Positions 55,214 to 64,000 of a DNA stretch of 64,000 nucleotides are shown in pieces. The stretch is taken from NCBI RefSeq assembly GCF_900110255.1, contig NZ_FODD01000018.1, forward strand, positions 1-64,000, written 5' to 3'. Position numbers and translations under genes: made by a program. The notes under the pieces were generated by a model. The model was not told the origin of the DNA and made no database searches. It saw only the letters and a list, made by a program, of their open reading frames with translations. Position 1 is the stretch's first letter. The number at the start of each line of letters is the position of its first letter. The DNA comes from Actinacidiphila rubida (GTDB lineage Bacteria; Actinomycetota; Actinomycetes; Streptomycetales; Streptomycetaceae).

Positions 55214-56781
55214 CAGTTGCCTCCGAGCAGGGCGCGCACGGCGGGTTCGGTGAGGCCGAGCAGGACGGCGGGCCACAGGCCGGCGACGACGGTGAGGGCG
55301 GCCAGCGGCGTCCAGGCGGCGAACTCGTAGCCGCGGACGTCGGCGAGCGCGGGCGTCGCGTCGGCGGTGTCCCGGTCGCCCATGCACACCCGGCGGACCA
55401 CGGTCAGCAGGTAGGCGGCGGTCAGCAGGGTGCCGAACGCGGCGATCGCGGTGAAGGTCAGGTAGGCCGGGCGGCTGAGGTCCGCGGCGGGCTTGAACGA
55501 CCCGAACATGGCGAGCATCTCGCCCCAGAAGCCGGCGAGGCCGGGCAGCCCGAGCGAGGCGACGGCGCCGAACGCCAGCAGCCCGCCGAGCCGCGGGGCG
55601 CGGCCGTAGAGGGCGGCGCCGGTGCGTCCGGCGAGCTGGTCGAGGTCGCTGGAGCCGTAGCGGTCCTTGACGGCGCCGACGAGGAAGAACAGCAGGCCGG
55701 TGATGAGGCCGTGGGCGACGTTGGCGAACAGGGCGCCGTTGACGCCGGTCGCGGTGAGGGTGGCGATGCCGAGCAGCACGAAGCCCATGTGGCCGACGGA
55801 CGAGTAGGCGATCAGGCGTTTGAGGTCGCCGCCGTTGCCCTGCCGGGCGAGCGCGAGGCAGGCGAGCGAGCCGTAGATGATGCCGACGACGGCGAACGCG
55901 GCCAGGTAGGGCGCGTAGGTGTGCATGCCCCCGGGGGTCTCGGGCAGCAGGATGCGCACCATGCCGTAGGTGCCCATCTTCAGCAGCACGCCGGCCAGCA
56001 GCACCGAGCCGACGGTCGGTGCGGCGGTGTGGGCGTCGGGCAGCCAGCTGTGCAGGGGCCACATGGGGGCCTTCACGGCGAGGCCGAGGCCGACCGCGAG
56101 CGCGGCGGTCAACTGCGTGGAGTGACTGAGATGTGACCCGTTGTCAGTGGCCAGTGTCACCATGTCGAACGTGCCCGCCTTCACGCCGATGAGGAGCAGG
56201 CCGAGCAGCATGATCACGGACCCGAGGACGGTGTACACGATGAACCGCAGCGCGGAACGCTCCCGGCCCTCGCCGCCCCAGCGGGCGATGAGGAAGTACA
56301 TCGGGATGAGCACCGTCTCGAAGGCCAGGAAGAACAGCATCAGGTCGAGGACCGCGAAGGTCGCGAGCGTGCCCGTCTCGAGCAGGAGCAGCAGCGCCAC
56401 GAACGCCTGCGGCCCGGGGCCCTTGGGCAGCGAGAAGCACGAGTAGAGCGCGCACAGGAACGTCAGCAGCGCGGTCAGCACGAGGAGGGGGAGCGAGATG
56501 CCGTCGACACCGAGGTGGAGGTGGATCCGCAGCGCGGGGATCCAGTTCAGGTCCGTGGTGGCCTGCATCGTGGCCGGGTGGTCGTGGTCGAAGCCGGCCG
56601 CGAGCACGATCGCCAGCACGAGCACGAGGCCGGTGACGAGCACGCCCAGGCCGAGCATCGCCCGCTCAGGGGTGCGCCCCAGGCGCAACGCGCGCGGGAT
56701 CGGCAGCAGGGCCCCGGCGGCGCCCAGCAGCGGCAGCACGAGCATCGCCACGAGGACGTACTGGAGTGCGGTGTCGTTCAC
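55213..56781 (-). CDS. nuoM: NADH-quinone oxidoreductase-type subunit M
   Basis: NuoM is a proton-pumping antiporter-like subunit. The 522-residue protein contains the typical LPDAHTAAPTVGSVLLAGVLLKMG and LIAYSSVGHMGFVLLGI sequences, and charged residues within helices (FLAFETVLIPMYFLI). It follows nuoL after 6 bases. Confidence 0.96.
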   Translation of the reverse strand: MNDTALQYVLVAMLVLPLLGAAGALLPIPRALRLGRTPERAMLGLGVLVTGLVLVLAIVLAAGFDHDHPATMQATTDLNWIPALRIHLHLGVDGISLPLLVLTALLTFLCALYSCFSLPKGPGPQAFVALLLLLETGTLATFAVLDLMLFFLAFETVLIPMYFLIARWGGEGRERSALRFIVYTVLGSVIMLLGLLLIGVKAGTFDMVTLATDNGSHLSHSTQLTAALAVGLGLAVKAPMWPLHSWLPDAHTAAPTVGSVLLAGVLLKMGTYGMVRILLPETPGGMHTYAPYLAAFAVVGIIYGSLACLALARQGNGGDLKRLIAYSSVGHMGFVLLGIATLTATGVNGALFANVAHGLITGLLFFLVGAVKDRYGSSDLDQLAGRTGAALYGRAPRLGGLLAFGAVASLGLPGLAGFWGEMLAMFGSFKPAADLSRPAYLTFTAIAAFGTLLTAAYLLTVVRRVCMGDRDTADATPALADVRGYEFAAWTPLAALTVVAGLWPAVLLGLTEPAVRALLGGN

Positions 56782-56787
56782 GGGATC

Positions 56788-58785
56788 TCACGTTCCGACG
56801 GCGACGAGGACGGCGAGGACGACCGCGCCGGCCAGCAGCGCGCCGAGGTAGGTCTGGACGTTTCCGGTCTGGGCCTTGCGGACGGCCGCGCCCAGCAGTC
56901 CGGGGGTGCCGCCGGCGGCCTTGACATACGTCTCGACGACGTCGCGGTCCAGGAACCGCACGAGGCTCGCGGCGGCGAGCACCGGGCGGACGAACACCAC
57001 GGAGTAGACGGCGTCGAGGTGGAAGCCGTGGGCGGCCGGGCGGTGCAGCGGGCCGAGCAGCAGGCGGCCGGGGTCGCCGGGGTCCTCGGCGGACGCGATG
57101 TCGCCGTAGACCGCTTCGTGGGTGGCCATCGCCTCGGCCTCGACCAGGGCCGGTTCGGCGTCGGCGGGTTCGGCGACGACGGCGCCGAACGGGGCGGCCC
57201 GGCGGATGGCGGCGGTTCCCTGCCAGGCGCCGTAGGCGGCCAGTACGCCGACGACGGCCAGGCCGGTGCCGAGGATCGAGGTGAGGAGCACGGGACCGAG
57301 TCCGTCGTGGCCGGTGCCGCCGAACCAGTCGGGCAGCTCGCGATAGGCGAGCCCGCCGAAGGCGACGGTGGGCAGCGCCAGCACCCACAGCACGGTGGTC
57401 ATCGTGGCCGGCTGCCTGCCGTGGTCGGGGACCTCGGGGCCGGAGCCGCGGAAGGCGAGGAGGAACAGGCGGGTGGCGTAGGCACCGGTGAGCACGGCGG
57501 CGGCCAGGCCGGCGACGAGCACCGTCCAGCCGACGGCCGACGGCACGTGCGCGGTGTGGCCGGCCGAGGCGTGCTCGGCGGCGCGCAGCACCGACTCCTT
57601 GGAGAAGAAGCCGGACAGCGGGGGCAGCGCCGCGAGGGCGGCGAGGGCCAGGCCCATCGTCCACAGGGCGTCGGGGATGCGCCGGCCCATGCCGCCCATC
57701 CGGGACATGGCGGTGAGCGAGTTGGTGCCGGCGGCGTGGATGACGACGCCGGCGCCCAGGAACAGCAGCGCCTTGAAGGCGCCGTGGGACAGGAGGTGGA
57801 AGACGGCGGCGTCGCGGTCGCCGACGGCGAGCGCGCCGGCCATGTAGCCGAGCTGCCCCATCGTGGAGTACGCCAGCACGCGCTTGATGTCGTCCTGCGC
57901 GAGCGCGGCCAGACCGGAGCCGATCATCGTCACGGCGGCCATCGCGGCGAGCACCGCGAGGGCCGCGGCGGAGGCGGTGAACACCGGCAGCAGCCTGGCC
58001 ACCAGGTAGATGCCGGCGGCCACCATGGTCGCGGCGTGGATCAGCGCGGAGACCGGGGTGGGGCCGGCCATCGCGTCGGGCAGCCAGGTGTGCAGCGGGA
58101 ACTGGGCGGACTTGCCGGCCACTCCGGCGAGCAGCAGCAGCGCGATCACCGTCGGATGGTGCAGCCGGCCCTCGCCGGCGGCGGCCAGGATGCCGTTGAT
58201 CCGGAACGTCCCGGCGTCGGAGGCGAGCGCGAACACGCCGATCAGGAACGGCACGTCGCCGAGCTTGGTGACCAGGAACGCCTTGATCGAGGCGGCGCGG
58301 GCGGTCTCGGTCTCCCAGTAGTGGCCGACCAGGAAGTAGGAGCAGATGCCCATGACCTCCCAGCCGACGAGCAGCACCATCAGGTCACCGGTGTAGACGA
58401 CCAGCAGCATCGCGGCGGTGAACAGCGAGACCAGCGCCGCGTACGAGGGGTAGCGCGGGTCGTCCCGCAGGTAGGACAGCGAGTAGACCTGCACGCAGGT
58501 GGCGACGAGGCCGACGAGCACGGCGATCAGGACGGAGAAGCCGTCGAGGTGCAGGGACAGGTCGATGGGCACCGAGCCGGTGGTCGCGAGCCGGTGGGCG
58601 GCGTCCGTGGGGGCGCCGGTGCCCTGCCGGGCGGCGACCACCGCGGCGACCACCAGGCAGGCCGCGGTCGGCAGCACGGCCAGCGGCCGCACGAAGCCGG
58701 GCGCGGTGCGGCCCAGCAGCAGTCCGGCGGCGGCGCCGAGGAAGGGGAGGAGGGGGACGAGCGCCGCTAGCGCGGTCAGGGTCAC
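56788..58785 (-). CDS. nuoL: NADH-quinone oxidoreductase-type subunit L
   Basis: NuoL is the distal proton pump of complex I, with a long lateral helix at its C-terminus. The 665-residue protein has [24 protein letters not shown] and [14 protein letters not shown], and a C-terminal extension toward the lateral helix. The GTG start at 58785 overlaps the nuoK stop by four bases (GTGA). Confidence 0.96.
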   Translation of the reverse strand: MTLTALAALVPLLPFLGAAAGLLLGRTAPGFVRPLAVLPTAACLVVAAVVAARQGTGAPTDAAHRLATTGSVPIDLSLHLDGFSVLIAVLVGLVATCVQVYSLSYLRDDPRYPSYAALVSLFTAAMLLVVYTGDLMVLLVGWEVMGICSYFLVGHYWETETARAASIKAFLVTKLGDVPFLIGVFALASDAGTFRINGILAAAGEGRLHHPTVIALLLLAGVAGKSAQFPLHTWLPDAMAGPTPVSALIHAATMVAAGIYLVARLLPVFTASAAALAVLAAMAAVTMIGSGLAALAQDDIKRVLAYSTMGQLGYMAGALAVGDRDAAVFHLLSHGAFKALLFLGAGVVIHAAGTNSLTAMSRMGGMGRRIPDALWTMGLALAALAALPPLSGFFSKESVLRAAEHASAGHTAHVPSAVGWTVLVAGLAAAVLTGAYATRLFLLAFRGSGPEVPDHGRQPATMTTVLWVLALPTVAFGGLAYRELPDWFGGTGHDGLGPVLLTSILGTGLAVVGVLAAYGAWQGTAAIRRAAPFGAVVAEPADAEPALVEAEAMATHEAVYGDIASAEDPGDPGRLLLGPLHRPAAHGFHLDAVYSVVFVRPVLAAASLVRFLDRDVVETYVKAAGGTPGLLGAAVRKAQTGNVQTYLGALLAGAVVLAVLVAVGT

Positions 58786-59189
58786 GCGGTGGCCTCTGCC
58801 TTCTCGTCGCCGGCGGTCGCGCCGGGCTCGTCCTGGTCCGCTCCGGCCCCGGGGTCCGCGGGACCGCCGGTGCCGGGTCCCGCCGGGTCGGCGAGCGCGG
58901 TCAGGCGGTCGATGTCGGAACTGCCGCGGTTGCGGTAGACCAGCAGCACGATCGCCAGGCCGAGCCCGATCTCGGCGGCGGCGATGGTGATGGTGAAGAG
59001 GGTGAGCGCCTGCCCGGCGTGCAGGGTGTCGCGCAGCCACACGTCGAAGGCGACGAGGTTGAGGTTGACGGCGTTGAGCATCAGCTCGACGGACATCAGC
59101 ACGAGGATCGCGTTGCGCCGGGCGAGCACGCCGTAGATCCCCGTGCAGAACAGCAGGGCGGCCAGGACCGCGGGATAGGCGAGGTGCAC
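58782..59189 (-). CDS. nuoK: NADH-quinone oxidoreductase-type subunit K
   Basis: NuoK is a three-helix subunit with membrane-buried glutamates. The 135-residue protein has [16 protein letters not shown] and [17 protein letters not shown], carrying the two Glu, plus a Gly/Asp-rich tail of about 35 residues that is not part of the usual roughly 100-residue family. The GTG start overlaps the nuoJ stop by one base (TAGTG). Confidence 0.94.
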   Translation of the reverse strand: MHLAYPAVLAALLFCTGIYGVLARRNAILVLMSVELMLNAVNLNLVAFDVWLRDTLHAGQALTLFTITIAAAEIGLGLAIVLLVYRNRGSSDIDRLTALADPAGPGTGGPADPGAGADQDEPGATAGDEKAEATA

Positions 59190-59761
59190 TACTCCGACCC
59201 CCTGCCGCCGTCGTCGCGGCGCGAGAGCACGATCGCGCCGACCAGCGCCGCGAGCAGCAGCACCGACAGCGCCTCGAACGGCAGCACCCAGTGGCGGAAC
59301 AGGCTGGTGCCGGTGGCGCGCGAGGTGCCCTGCACGGCGCCGTGCAGGTTGATCCAGGTGGCGCGGAAGGCGTCCACCACCACCCACACCAGGGTGACGG
59401 CGGCGGCGCCCGCGACGCCGAGGGCCACCCACCGGTTGCCCGAATCGGCGTCCGGGGAGCGGCCGATGGGCGCCCTGGTGAGCATCAGGCCGAAGAGCAG
59501 CAGGACGACGACGGAGCCGACGTAGATGAGGACCTGCACCCAGGCGATGAACTCGGCGGTCAGCAGCAGGTACTCCACGGCCAGGCCGCCGAGCGCGACG
59601 ACCAGCCACAGCGCGGCGTGCACGAGCTGCCGGGTGGTGACGGTCAGCAGCGCGGCACCCAGGGTGGCGAGGCCGACGAGGACGAAGGTGATCTCGACGC
59701 CGGTCGGCGACAGGAAGCCGGGGTGGTGGGCGGTGGCGGCCAGCGCGATGCCGGGGTTCAT
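59189..59761 (-). CDS. nuoJ: NADH-quinone oxidoreductase-type subunit J
   Basis: NuoJ is a five-helix membrane subunit. The 190-residue protein shows hydrophobic segments and the conserved [29 protein letters not shown] pattern (shown as two parts: [12 protein letters not shown] and [14 protein letters not shown]). Its ATG overlaps the nuoI stop by four bases. Confidence 0.95.
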   Translation of the reverse strand: MNPGIALAATAHHPGFLSPTGVEITFVLVGLATLGAALLTVTTRQLVHAALWLVVALGGLAVEYLLLTAEFIAWVQVLIYVGSVVVLLLFGLMLTRAPIGRSPDADSGNRWVALGVAGAAAVTLVWVVVDAFRATWINLHGAVQGTSRATGTSLFRHWVLPFEALSVLLLAALVGAIVLSRRDDGGRGSE

Positions 59762-60390
59762 GCGTCACCCTCCCCCGGCGCCCGCTCGCCGTCCGCGTCC
59801 GTGCCGGCCTGCGTGGCCGGACCGTCCGTGCCGGCCTCCGCGTCCGCCTCCGTGGCGGCCTGCGCGGCGCGCGCGGCCGCGGCCTTCTCGGCCGCCTTGC
59901 GGGCGGCCGCTATCTCCTTCGGCTCCTCGGCCGCGGGGTCCAGCGCGGGCGGGGCCGGCACGGTCCACATCCACTCGCGGAGCTTGTCGCGCTCGTGGGT
60001 CAGTTCCAGGATGTCGGTCTCCGCGTACTCGAACTCCGGTGACCAGAAGAGCGCGTCGAAGGGGCACACCTCGATACAGATACCGCAGTACATGCACAGC
60101 GAGAAGTCGATGGCGAAGCGGTCCAGCACGTTGCGGCTGCGCTCACGCCCGCCGGGCGCGGCCGCCGGCACCGTCTCCTTGTGCGAGTCGATGTAGATGC
60201 ACCAGTCGGGGCACTCGCGCGCGCACAGCATGCAGACCGTGCAGTTCTCCTCGAACAGCGCGATCACCCCGCGCGAGCGCGGCGGCAGTTCGGGCAGCGC
60301 GTCGGGGTACTGGGCGGTGACGGACCGCCTGGTCATCGTCCGCAGCGTGACGGCCAGGCCCTTGGCCAGACCGGATCCGGGGATACCCAT
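59758..60390 (-). CDS. nuoI: NADH-quinone oxidoreductase-type subunit I (2x4Fe-4S)
   Basis: NuoI carries two 4Fe-4S clusters that pass electrons toward the N2 cluster. The 210-residue protein has both motifs: [12 protein letters not shown] (about 50-61) and [12 protein letters not shown] (about 99-110). The C-terminal 60 residues are Ala/Glu-rich and probably disordered. In the usual complex electrons reach it from NuoG; no nuoG is present here, so another donor is needed. Confidence 0.95.
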   Translation of the reverse strand: MGIPGSGLAKGLAVTLRTMTRRSVTAQYPDALPELPPRSRGVIALFEENCTVCMLCARECPDWCIYIDSHKETVPAAAPGGRERSRNVLDRFAIDFSLCMYCGICIEVCPFDALFWSPEFEYAETDILELTHERDKLREWMWTVPAPPALDPAAEEPKEIAAARKAAEKAAAARAAQAATEADAEAGTDGPATQAGTDADGERAPGEGDA

Positions 60391-60393
60391 GGG

Positions 60394-61356
60394 TCAGGAG
60401 GTCACCACCTTGACGACGCCGGTCAGGGCGATCTGTGCGAGGGAGAGCGGGATCAGCACGGTCCAGGCGAGCTTCTGCAGCTGGTCCTCGCGCAGCCGCG
60501 GGTAGCTGACCCGCAGCCAGATCACGACGAACGCGAGGAGCGCGGCCTTCAGCAGCGTCCACAGCCAGCCGACACTGCCGGACCAGGGGCCGTGCCAGCC
60601 GCCGAGGAACAGCACCGTGGTCAGCCCGCACAGCACGACGATCCCGGCGTACTCGGCGAGCAGGAACAGCGCGAACCGCAGGCCGGTGTACTCGGTGTAG
60701 GCGCCGAAGATGATCTCCGAGTCGGCGACCGGCATGTCGAACGGCGGGCGCTGCAGCTCGGCGAGGCCCGCGGTGAAGAACACCATGCCGCCCAGGAGCT
60801 GCCACGGCGTCCACCACCAGTGGTACGACCCGACGATCCCCGGCAGCGACAGGGTGCCGGCCGCCATCGCCACCGAGGCGGCGGCCAGCAGCATCGGCAG
60901 CTCGTACGCCATCAGCTGGGCGGCCGTGCGCAGCGCGCCCAGCAGCGAGAACTTGTTCGCCGACGCCCAGCCGGCCATCAGCGAGCCGAGGACGCCGACG
61001 CCCATGACGGCGAGGACGAAGAACAGCCCGGCGTCCAGGTTCTGCCCGACGAAGCCGTGCGGCCCGATGGGGATCGCGATGAGCACCAGCAGGTACGGCA
61101 GCAGGGCCACCGCGGGGGCGAGCTGGAAGACGCGGCGGTCGGCGTCGGCCGGGACGACGTCCTCCTTCTGGGCGAACTTCACCCCGTCCGCGACGAGCTG
61201 GGCCCAGCCGTGGAAACCGCCGGCGTACATGGGGCCGAGTCGGCCCTGCATGTGCGCCATGACCTTGTGCTCGGTCTGGCCGACGAGCAGCGGGAGCACG
61301 AGGAACACGACCAGGACAGCGATCAGCCGCAGCACGACGTCGAGCGTGTCGTTCAC
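60394..61356 (-). CDS. nuoH: NADH-quinone oxidoreductase-type subunit H
   Basis: NuoH forms the entry of the quinone cavity together with NuoB and NuoD. The 320-residue protein has eight or more helices and loops with conserved acids (QRPPFDMPVADSEIIFGAYTEYTGL and KFAQKEDVVP). The GTG start at 61356 overlaps the nuoC stop by four bases (GTGA). Confidence 0.95.
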   Translation of the reverse strand: MNDTLDVVLRLIAVLVVFLVLPLLVGQTEHKVMAHMQGRLGPMYAGGFHGWAQLVADGVKFAQKEDVVPADADRRVFQLAPAVALLPYLLVLIAIPIGPHGFVGQNLDAGLFFVLAVMGVGVLGSLMAGWASANKFSLLGALRTAAQLMAYELPMLLAAASVAMAAGTLSLPGIVGSYHWWWTPWQLLGGMVFFTAGLAELQRPPFDMPVADSEIIFGAYTEYTGLRFALFLLAEYAGIVVLCGLTTVLFLGGWHGPWSGSVGWLWTLLKAALLAFVVIWLRVSYPRLREDQLQKLAWTVLIPLSLAQIALTGVVKVVTS

Positions 61357-62525
61357 GCGGTATCGCCTCCGGCTGGTGGTTCGTCGTCCGGGCTGTCCCC
61401 GGTCTCGGCGGGCGCCCGATCCGGGCGTCCCTCGGTTTCGCCCCCGGCGGGCTCGGCCTGAACCGGCCCCTCCGCTCCGGGCTTGCCCGCCTCGGGCCCG
61501 TCCGCTCCGGGCTTGCCCGCCTCGGGCTTGCCCGCCTCGGACCTGTCCGGTCCGGGCGTCCCGGCCTCGGGTTCGTCCTTCCCGGCCTGGTCCGCAGGGG
61601 ATTCGGCGGCGGGTGCGGGGCGGCGGTCCGGAGACGGTTCGCGCGGCTGTTCCCAGGGCGCGTCGGGGACGCGCTCGCGTGCCGGCGCCGGGGGCGCGGC
61701 CCCTCCCCCGGCCTCGTTCGCAGCGTCCGCGGCGGGCGGCGTGGCACGCTGGGTCGCGGAGCCCTCGGACGCGCTGCGGGCGCGCCGGACCGGCGCCGCG
61801 CCGCCCGCGGCCGGGCCGCTCTGGCTGGCCGAGCCCTCCGAGACGCTGCGCGTCCGCCGCGCGGGGCGCTCGCCCGCGGCAGCCGGGCCACCGGCCGTGC
61901 CGGCCCCTCCCGCGGCCCGCGGGGTGCGGGCCGGGCGGGCCGGAGCCGGCGGCAGCTGGCCCTTGAGCGGGCCCCACTCGTTGGGGTCGGGGACGCCGGG
62001 CGGCAGCATCTGCCGCCGCCGGGGGCCGCCGTCGTGCGACTCGCCGGGCTCCTTCGCGCCGGGCCACGCCTTGGCGACGCGGGCGGCCAGCACGAAGTCC
62101 TTGCGCAGCGGGTGCCCCTCGAACTCCTCCGGCAGCAGCAGCGGTGCCAGGCCGGGGTGTCCCGCGAAGCCGACGCCGAACATCTCGTGGGTCTCGCGCT
62201 CGTGCCAGGCCGCGCCCGCGTAGACGCCGGTCGCGGTGGCCACCTCGGGGGCGTCGTACGGGACGGTGGTGCGCAGCAGCAGGCGCCGCACCCCGCCGTC
62301 GAGCCGGACGACGTGCGCACAGACCTGGAAACCGGTGCCGGGCTCGTCGACGGCGCTCAGCCAGTCGAAGAACGTGCAGCCCAGCGTGTCGCGTGCGATG
62401 GTCAGCGCCGCGGTCCAGGACCCGGGCGGCACGTCGACGGTCAGCAGGCCGTACGCCTCGGCGGCCGTCGCGCCCTCGCCGAACAGTTCCGCGGCCGCCT
62501 CCGGCAGCCGGTCGAACCCGGTCAC
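61353..62525 (-). CDS. nuoC: NADH-quinone oxidoreductase-type subunit C with long disordered tail
   Basis: NuoC (the 30-kDa subunit) supports the Fe-S arm of complex I. The family domain covers about residues 1-165 ([55 protein letters not shown]). The GTG at 62525 overlaps the nuoB stop. Beyond residue about 180 is a 210-residue tail very rich in Pro, Ala, Gly, Glu and Lys with internal repeats ([24 protein letters not shown] and several [14 protein letters not shown] units). This is far longer than in ordinary NuoC. It is not fused to NuoD. Confidence 0.9.
   Translation of the reverse strand: MTGFDRLPEAAAELFGEGATAAEAYGLLTVDVPPGSWTAALTIARDTLGCTFFDWLSAVDEPGTGFQVCAHVVRLDGGVRRLLLRTTVPYDAPEVATATGVYAGAAWHERETHEMFGVGFAGHPGLAPLLLPEEFEGHPLRKDFVLAARVAKAWPGAKEPGESHDGGPRRRQMLPPGVPDPNEWGPLKGQLPPAPARPARTPRAAGGAGTAGGPAAAGERPARRTRSVSEGSASQSGPAAGGAAPVRRARSASEGSATQRATPPAADAANEAGGGAAPPAPARERVPDAPWEQPREPSPDRRPAPAAESPADQAGKDEPEAGTPGPDRSEAGKPEAGKPGADGPEAGKPGAEGPVQAEPAGGETEGRPDRAPAETGDSPDDEPPAGGDTA
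61465..61575. repeat. Short tandem repeats within nuoC
   Basis: Imperfect tandem units built around TCCGGGCTTGCCCGCCTCGG recur within the nuoC tail, producing alternating Lys-Pro-Glu/Gly segments in the protein. Slippage-prone GC-rich repeats of this kind usually vary between strains. Confidence 0.8.
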
Positions 62526-63187
62526 CGCCCACCCTCTTCCGGGGTGGCGGGCGGCTGGACGAGACCGCTGGTCAGCGCGGCGGCACCGGGCCGCGGACCG
62601 GCCACGCCGTACCGCTCCCCCAGCGACTCGCGGGCGATCTTCTCCTGGAGCTTGAGGATGCCCTGCAGCAGCGCCTCGGGCCGCGGCGGGCAGCCGGGCA
62701 CGTACACGTCGACGGGGATGATCTGGTCGACGCCCTTGGTGACGGAGTACGAGTCCCAGTACGGGCCGCCGCAGTTGGAGCAGGCGCCGAAGGAGATGAC
62801 GTACTTCGGCTCGGGCATCTGCTCGTACAGCCGCTTGACGGCGGGCGCCATCTTGTCGGTGACGGTGCCGGAGACGACCATCAGGTCGGCCTGCCGGGGG
62901 CCGGGGGCGAACGGGATCACGCCGAGGCGGATGAAGTCGTGCCGGGCCATGGACGCGGCGATGAACTCGATGGCGCAGCAGGCGAGGCCGAAGTTGAAGA
63001 CCCACAGGCTGTAGCGGCGGCCCCAGTTCAGGACCACCTTCATCGGCTCGGGCGCGAGCCGGGCCAGCGGTCCGAGGCGGCGCGGCTCGGGCAGGGATTG
63101 CGGCTGCGGCCGCGGCGGCGCCGTCGACTCCGCTCGCGCCTGCTGCTCGGGGTGCGGCGCGGCTGCCGCGCCGGGGGTCACGTCCAT
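62522..63187 (-). CDS. nuoB: NADH-quinone oxidoreductase-type subunit B (N2 cluster)
   Basis: NuoB holds the terminal 4Fe-4S cluster N2 that reduces quinone. The 221-residue protein (ATG at 63187) has the four ligands: CC in GLACCAIEF, Cys in [11 protein letters not shown] and Cys in [13 protein letters not shown]. The first roughly 45 residues are Pro/Gln-rich and extra. Its start overlaps the end of nuoA by 10 bases. Confidence 0.95.
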   Translation of the reverse strand: MDVTPGAAAAPHPEQQARAESTAPPRPQPQSLPEPRRLGPLARLAPEPMKVVLNWGRRYSLWVFNFGLACCAIEFIAASMARHDFIRLGVIPFAPGPRQADLMVVSGTVTDKMAPAVKRLYEQMPEPKYVISFGACSNCGGPYWDSYSVTKGVDQIIPVDVYVPGCPPRPEALLQGILKLQEKIARESLGERYGVAGPRPGAAALTSGLVQPPATPEEGGR

Positions 63188-63546
63188 TCCAGCACGCCCT
63201 TCTTCCAGGCGTAGAGCAGTCCGACCGCGAGGAAGCCGAGGAAGACGAACATCTCCACGAGGGTGGCGCCGCCGAAGCCGGGCGCCGCGAAGACGGTGGC
63301 CCACGGGAACAGGAAGATCGCGTCGACCGCGAAGATCACGTAGAGGTAGGAGTACACGTAGTAGCGGATCTGGGTGTGCGCCCAGCCCTCGCCGACCGGG
63401 TCGACCCCGCACTCGTAGGTGAGCAGCTTCTCCGGCGTCGGCACCTCGGGCCGCAGCAGCCGGCCGGCCGCGAACGCGACCGTCACGAAGAGCACACCGA
63501 CGACCGCGACCAGGCCGACGACCGCGTAGCCGTGGAAGTAGTCCAC
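63178..63546 (-). CDS. nuoA: NADH-quinone oxidoreductase-type subunit A
   Basis: NuoA is a three-helix membrane subunit near the quinone site. The GTG at 63546 gives 122 residues ([17 protein letters not shown]) with the conserved [11 protein letters not shown] and [23 protein letters not shown]. It is the first gene of the operon. Confidence 0.95.
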   Translation of the reverse strand: MDYFHGYAVVGLVAVVGVLFVTVAFAAGRLLRPEVPTPEKLLTYECGVDPVGEGWAHTQIRYYVYSYLYVIFAVDAIFLFPWATVFAAPGFGGATLVEMFVFLGFLAVGLLYAWKKGVLEWT

Positions 63547-63612
63547 GTCCGTCCGCCCCTCGTTCCCTCGCTTGCCGGTGGTGTCCAGCGATCCCGGAGG
63601 ATCTTTAGACGA

Positions 63613-63618
63613 TTTATA
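63613..63618 (-). promoter_or_regulatory. Candidate -10 of the nuo operon
   Basis: A TATAAA (63613-63618, minus strand) lies 67 bases upstream of the nuoA start in a short AT-rich patch. No matching -35 is evident, so the promoter class is uncertain. Confidence 0.35.
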
Positions 63619-63798
63619 CGGAGGGAGTCTAGGCCCTGGTTTCACCGGTCCTCGGCCGGACCTCCTCCTCGGGCCGGCCCGGGGCCCGCCCGGGGGCCGC
63701 CCGGCCTTCGCGTACCCGGTGACCGGGGGTTAACCCCACCCCCGTCGGAGCGTCCACCCCATGGCGCCGCACGCCCCGCGCCCGGCAGGCTTGGGGGC

Positions 63799-64000
63799 AT
63801 GAACGCCTCGCCTCGTCCCGGGCCGTCCGCCCCGCGCGACCCCCGGAACCCCGCCGGTGCCGCCACCTCGGTGTCCGACCCGCTGCCGCCGCCGCGGTTC
63901 GCCTTCGACTCCGTGACGTGGAAGGAGATCGCCTTCCTGCTGCTGAACCTGCCGGTGGTGATCCTCGGCTTCGTCTACGTGGTGACGGTGCTCGCGGTGG
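63799..64000 (+). CDS. Possible sensor kinase with membrane sensor domain (partial)
   Basis: Only the first 67 codons are present. The start ATG at 63799 gives a Pro/Ala/Arg-rich segment and then FDSVTWKEIAFLLLNLPVVILGFV, a pattern seen at the N-terminus of actinobacterial histidine kinases with a multi-helix sensor domain. The rest is outside the window, so this is tentative. It is divergent from the nuo operon. Confidence 0.55.
   Translation, partial: MNASPRPGPSAPRDPRNPAGAATSVSDPLPPPRFAFDSVTWKEIAFLLLNLPVVILGFVYVVTVLAV

Noticed and set aside
61465..61575. Possible mobile or regulatory repeat array
   Set aside because: The repeats are in frame within nuoC and explained by its low-complexity tail.

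Overview
The window is high-GC actinobacterial chromosome, most likely from Streptomyces or a close relative in the Streptomycetaceae. The evidence is the strong third-position GC bias, frequent GTG starts, a TTG start on rpoB, an NusG with a long acidic N-terminus, zinc-type S14 and L33, and a gene order that from memory resembles the S. coelicolor block running from the partial nuo cluster through rpmG, murB, secE, nusG, rpoBC, the str operon and on to S10/spc. Nearly all of it is core chromosome. I see no insertion sequence, prophage, CRISPR array or integrase.

Layout, left to right. Bases 1-10438 (minus strand) hold the S10, spc and first secY genes, transcribed right to left: rpsJ-rplC-rplD-rplW-rplB-rpsS-rplV-rpsC-rplP-rpmC-rpsQ, then rplN-rplX-rplE-rpsZ-rpsH-rplF-rplR-rpsE-rpmD-rplO, then secY (cut by the window edge). 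A single plus-strand Tat lipoprotein of the PIG-L deacetylase family (11014-12864) separates this from the str operon rpsL-rpsG-fusA-tuf (12972-17349, minus). Next come a small DUF1707-type membrane protein, rpoC and rpoB (18143-25626), rplL and rplJ with an L10 leader RNA, a lipoprotein, rplA and rplK, a secreted SGNH hydrolase (plus), then nusG, secE and tRNA-Trp. This part carries the transcription and translation machinery.

Bases 32.7-46.3 kb mix metabolic and regulatory genes: a class I aminotransferase, an adenosine deaminase-like enzyme, murB, a TrmB/LuxR-like regulator beside a large secreted subtilase, a SpoIIE-type phosphatase, a TetR-MFS efflux pair with two matching operators, a two-gene MaoC dehydratase pair, rpmG, and tRNA-Met and tRNA-Thr. 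Bases 46.6-53.5 kb carry an amidohydrolase, a Rossmann NAD(P)-binding protein, an aldo/keto reductase, an MmpS-like protein, tRNA-Tyr, a YajQ protein, a Bcp peroxiredoxin, a YccF protein and HtpX.

Bases 53.6-63.5 kb (minus) are a tightly overlapping ten-gene complex I operon, nuoA-B-C-H-I-J-K-L-M-N. It lacks nuoD and the NADH-input genes nuoE, nuoF and nuoG, and its NuoC has a long disordered tail. The window ends in the start of a plus-strand gene that resembles a sensor kinase.

The most notable non-coding signals are: a near-identical 39-base element, readable as a 13-codon leader-peptide start, ahead of both rpsJ and rpsL; two TetR-type operators placed inside the spacers of two promoters; a roughly 90-bp tandem duplication between rplK and rplA; tandem hairpins at the S10/spc boundary; a perfect 15-bp hairpin between fusA and tuf; and four 10-bp direct repeats upstream of the subtilase gene.
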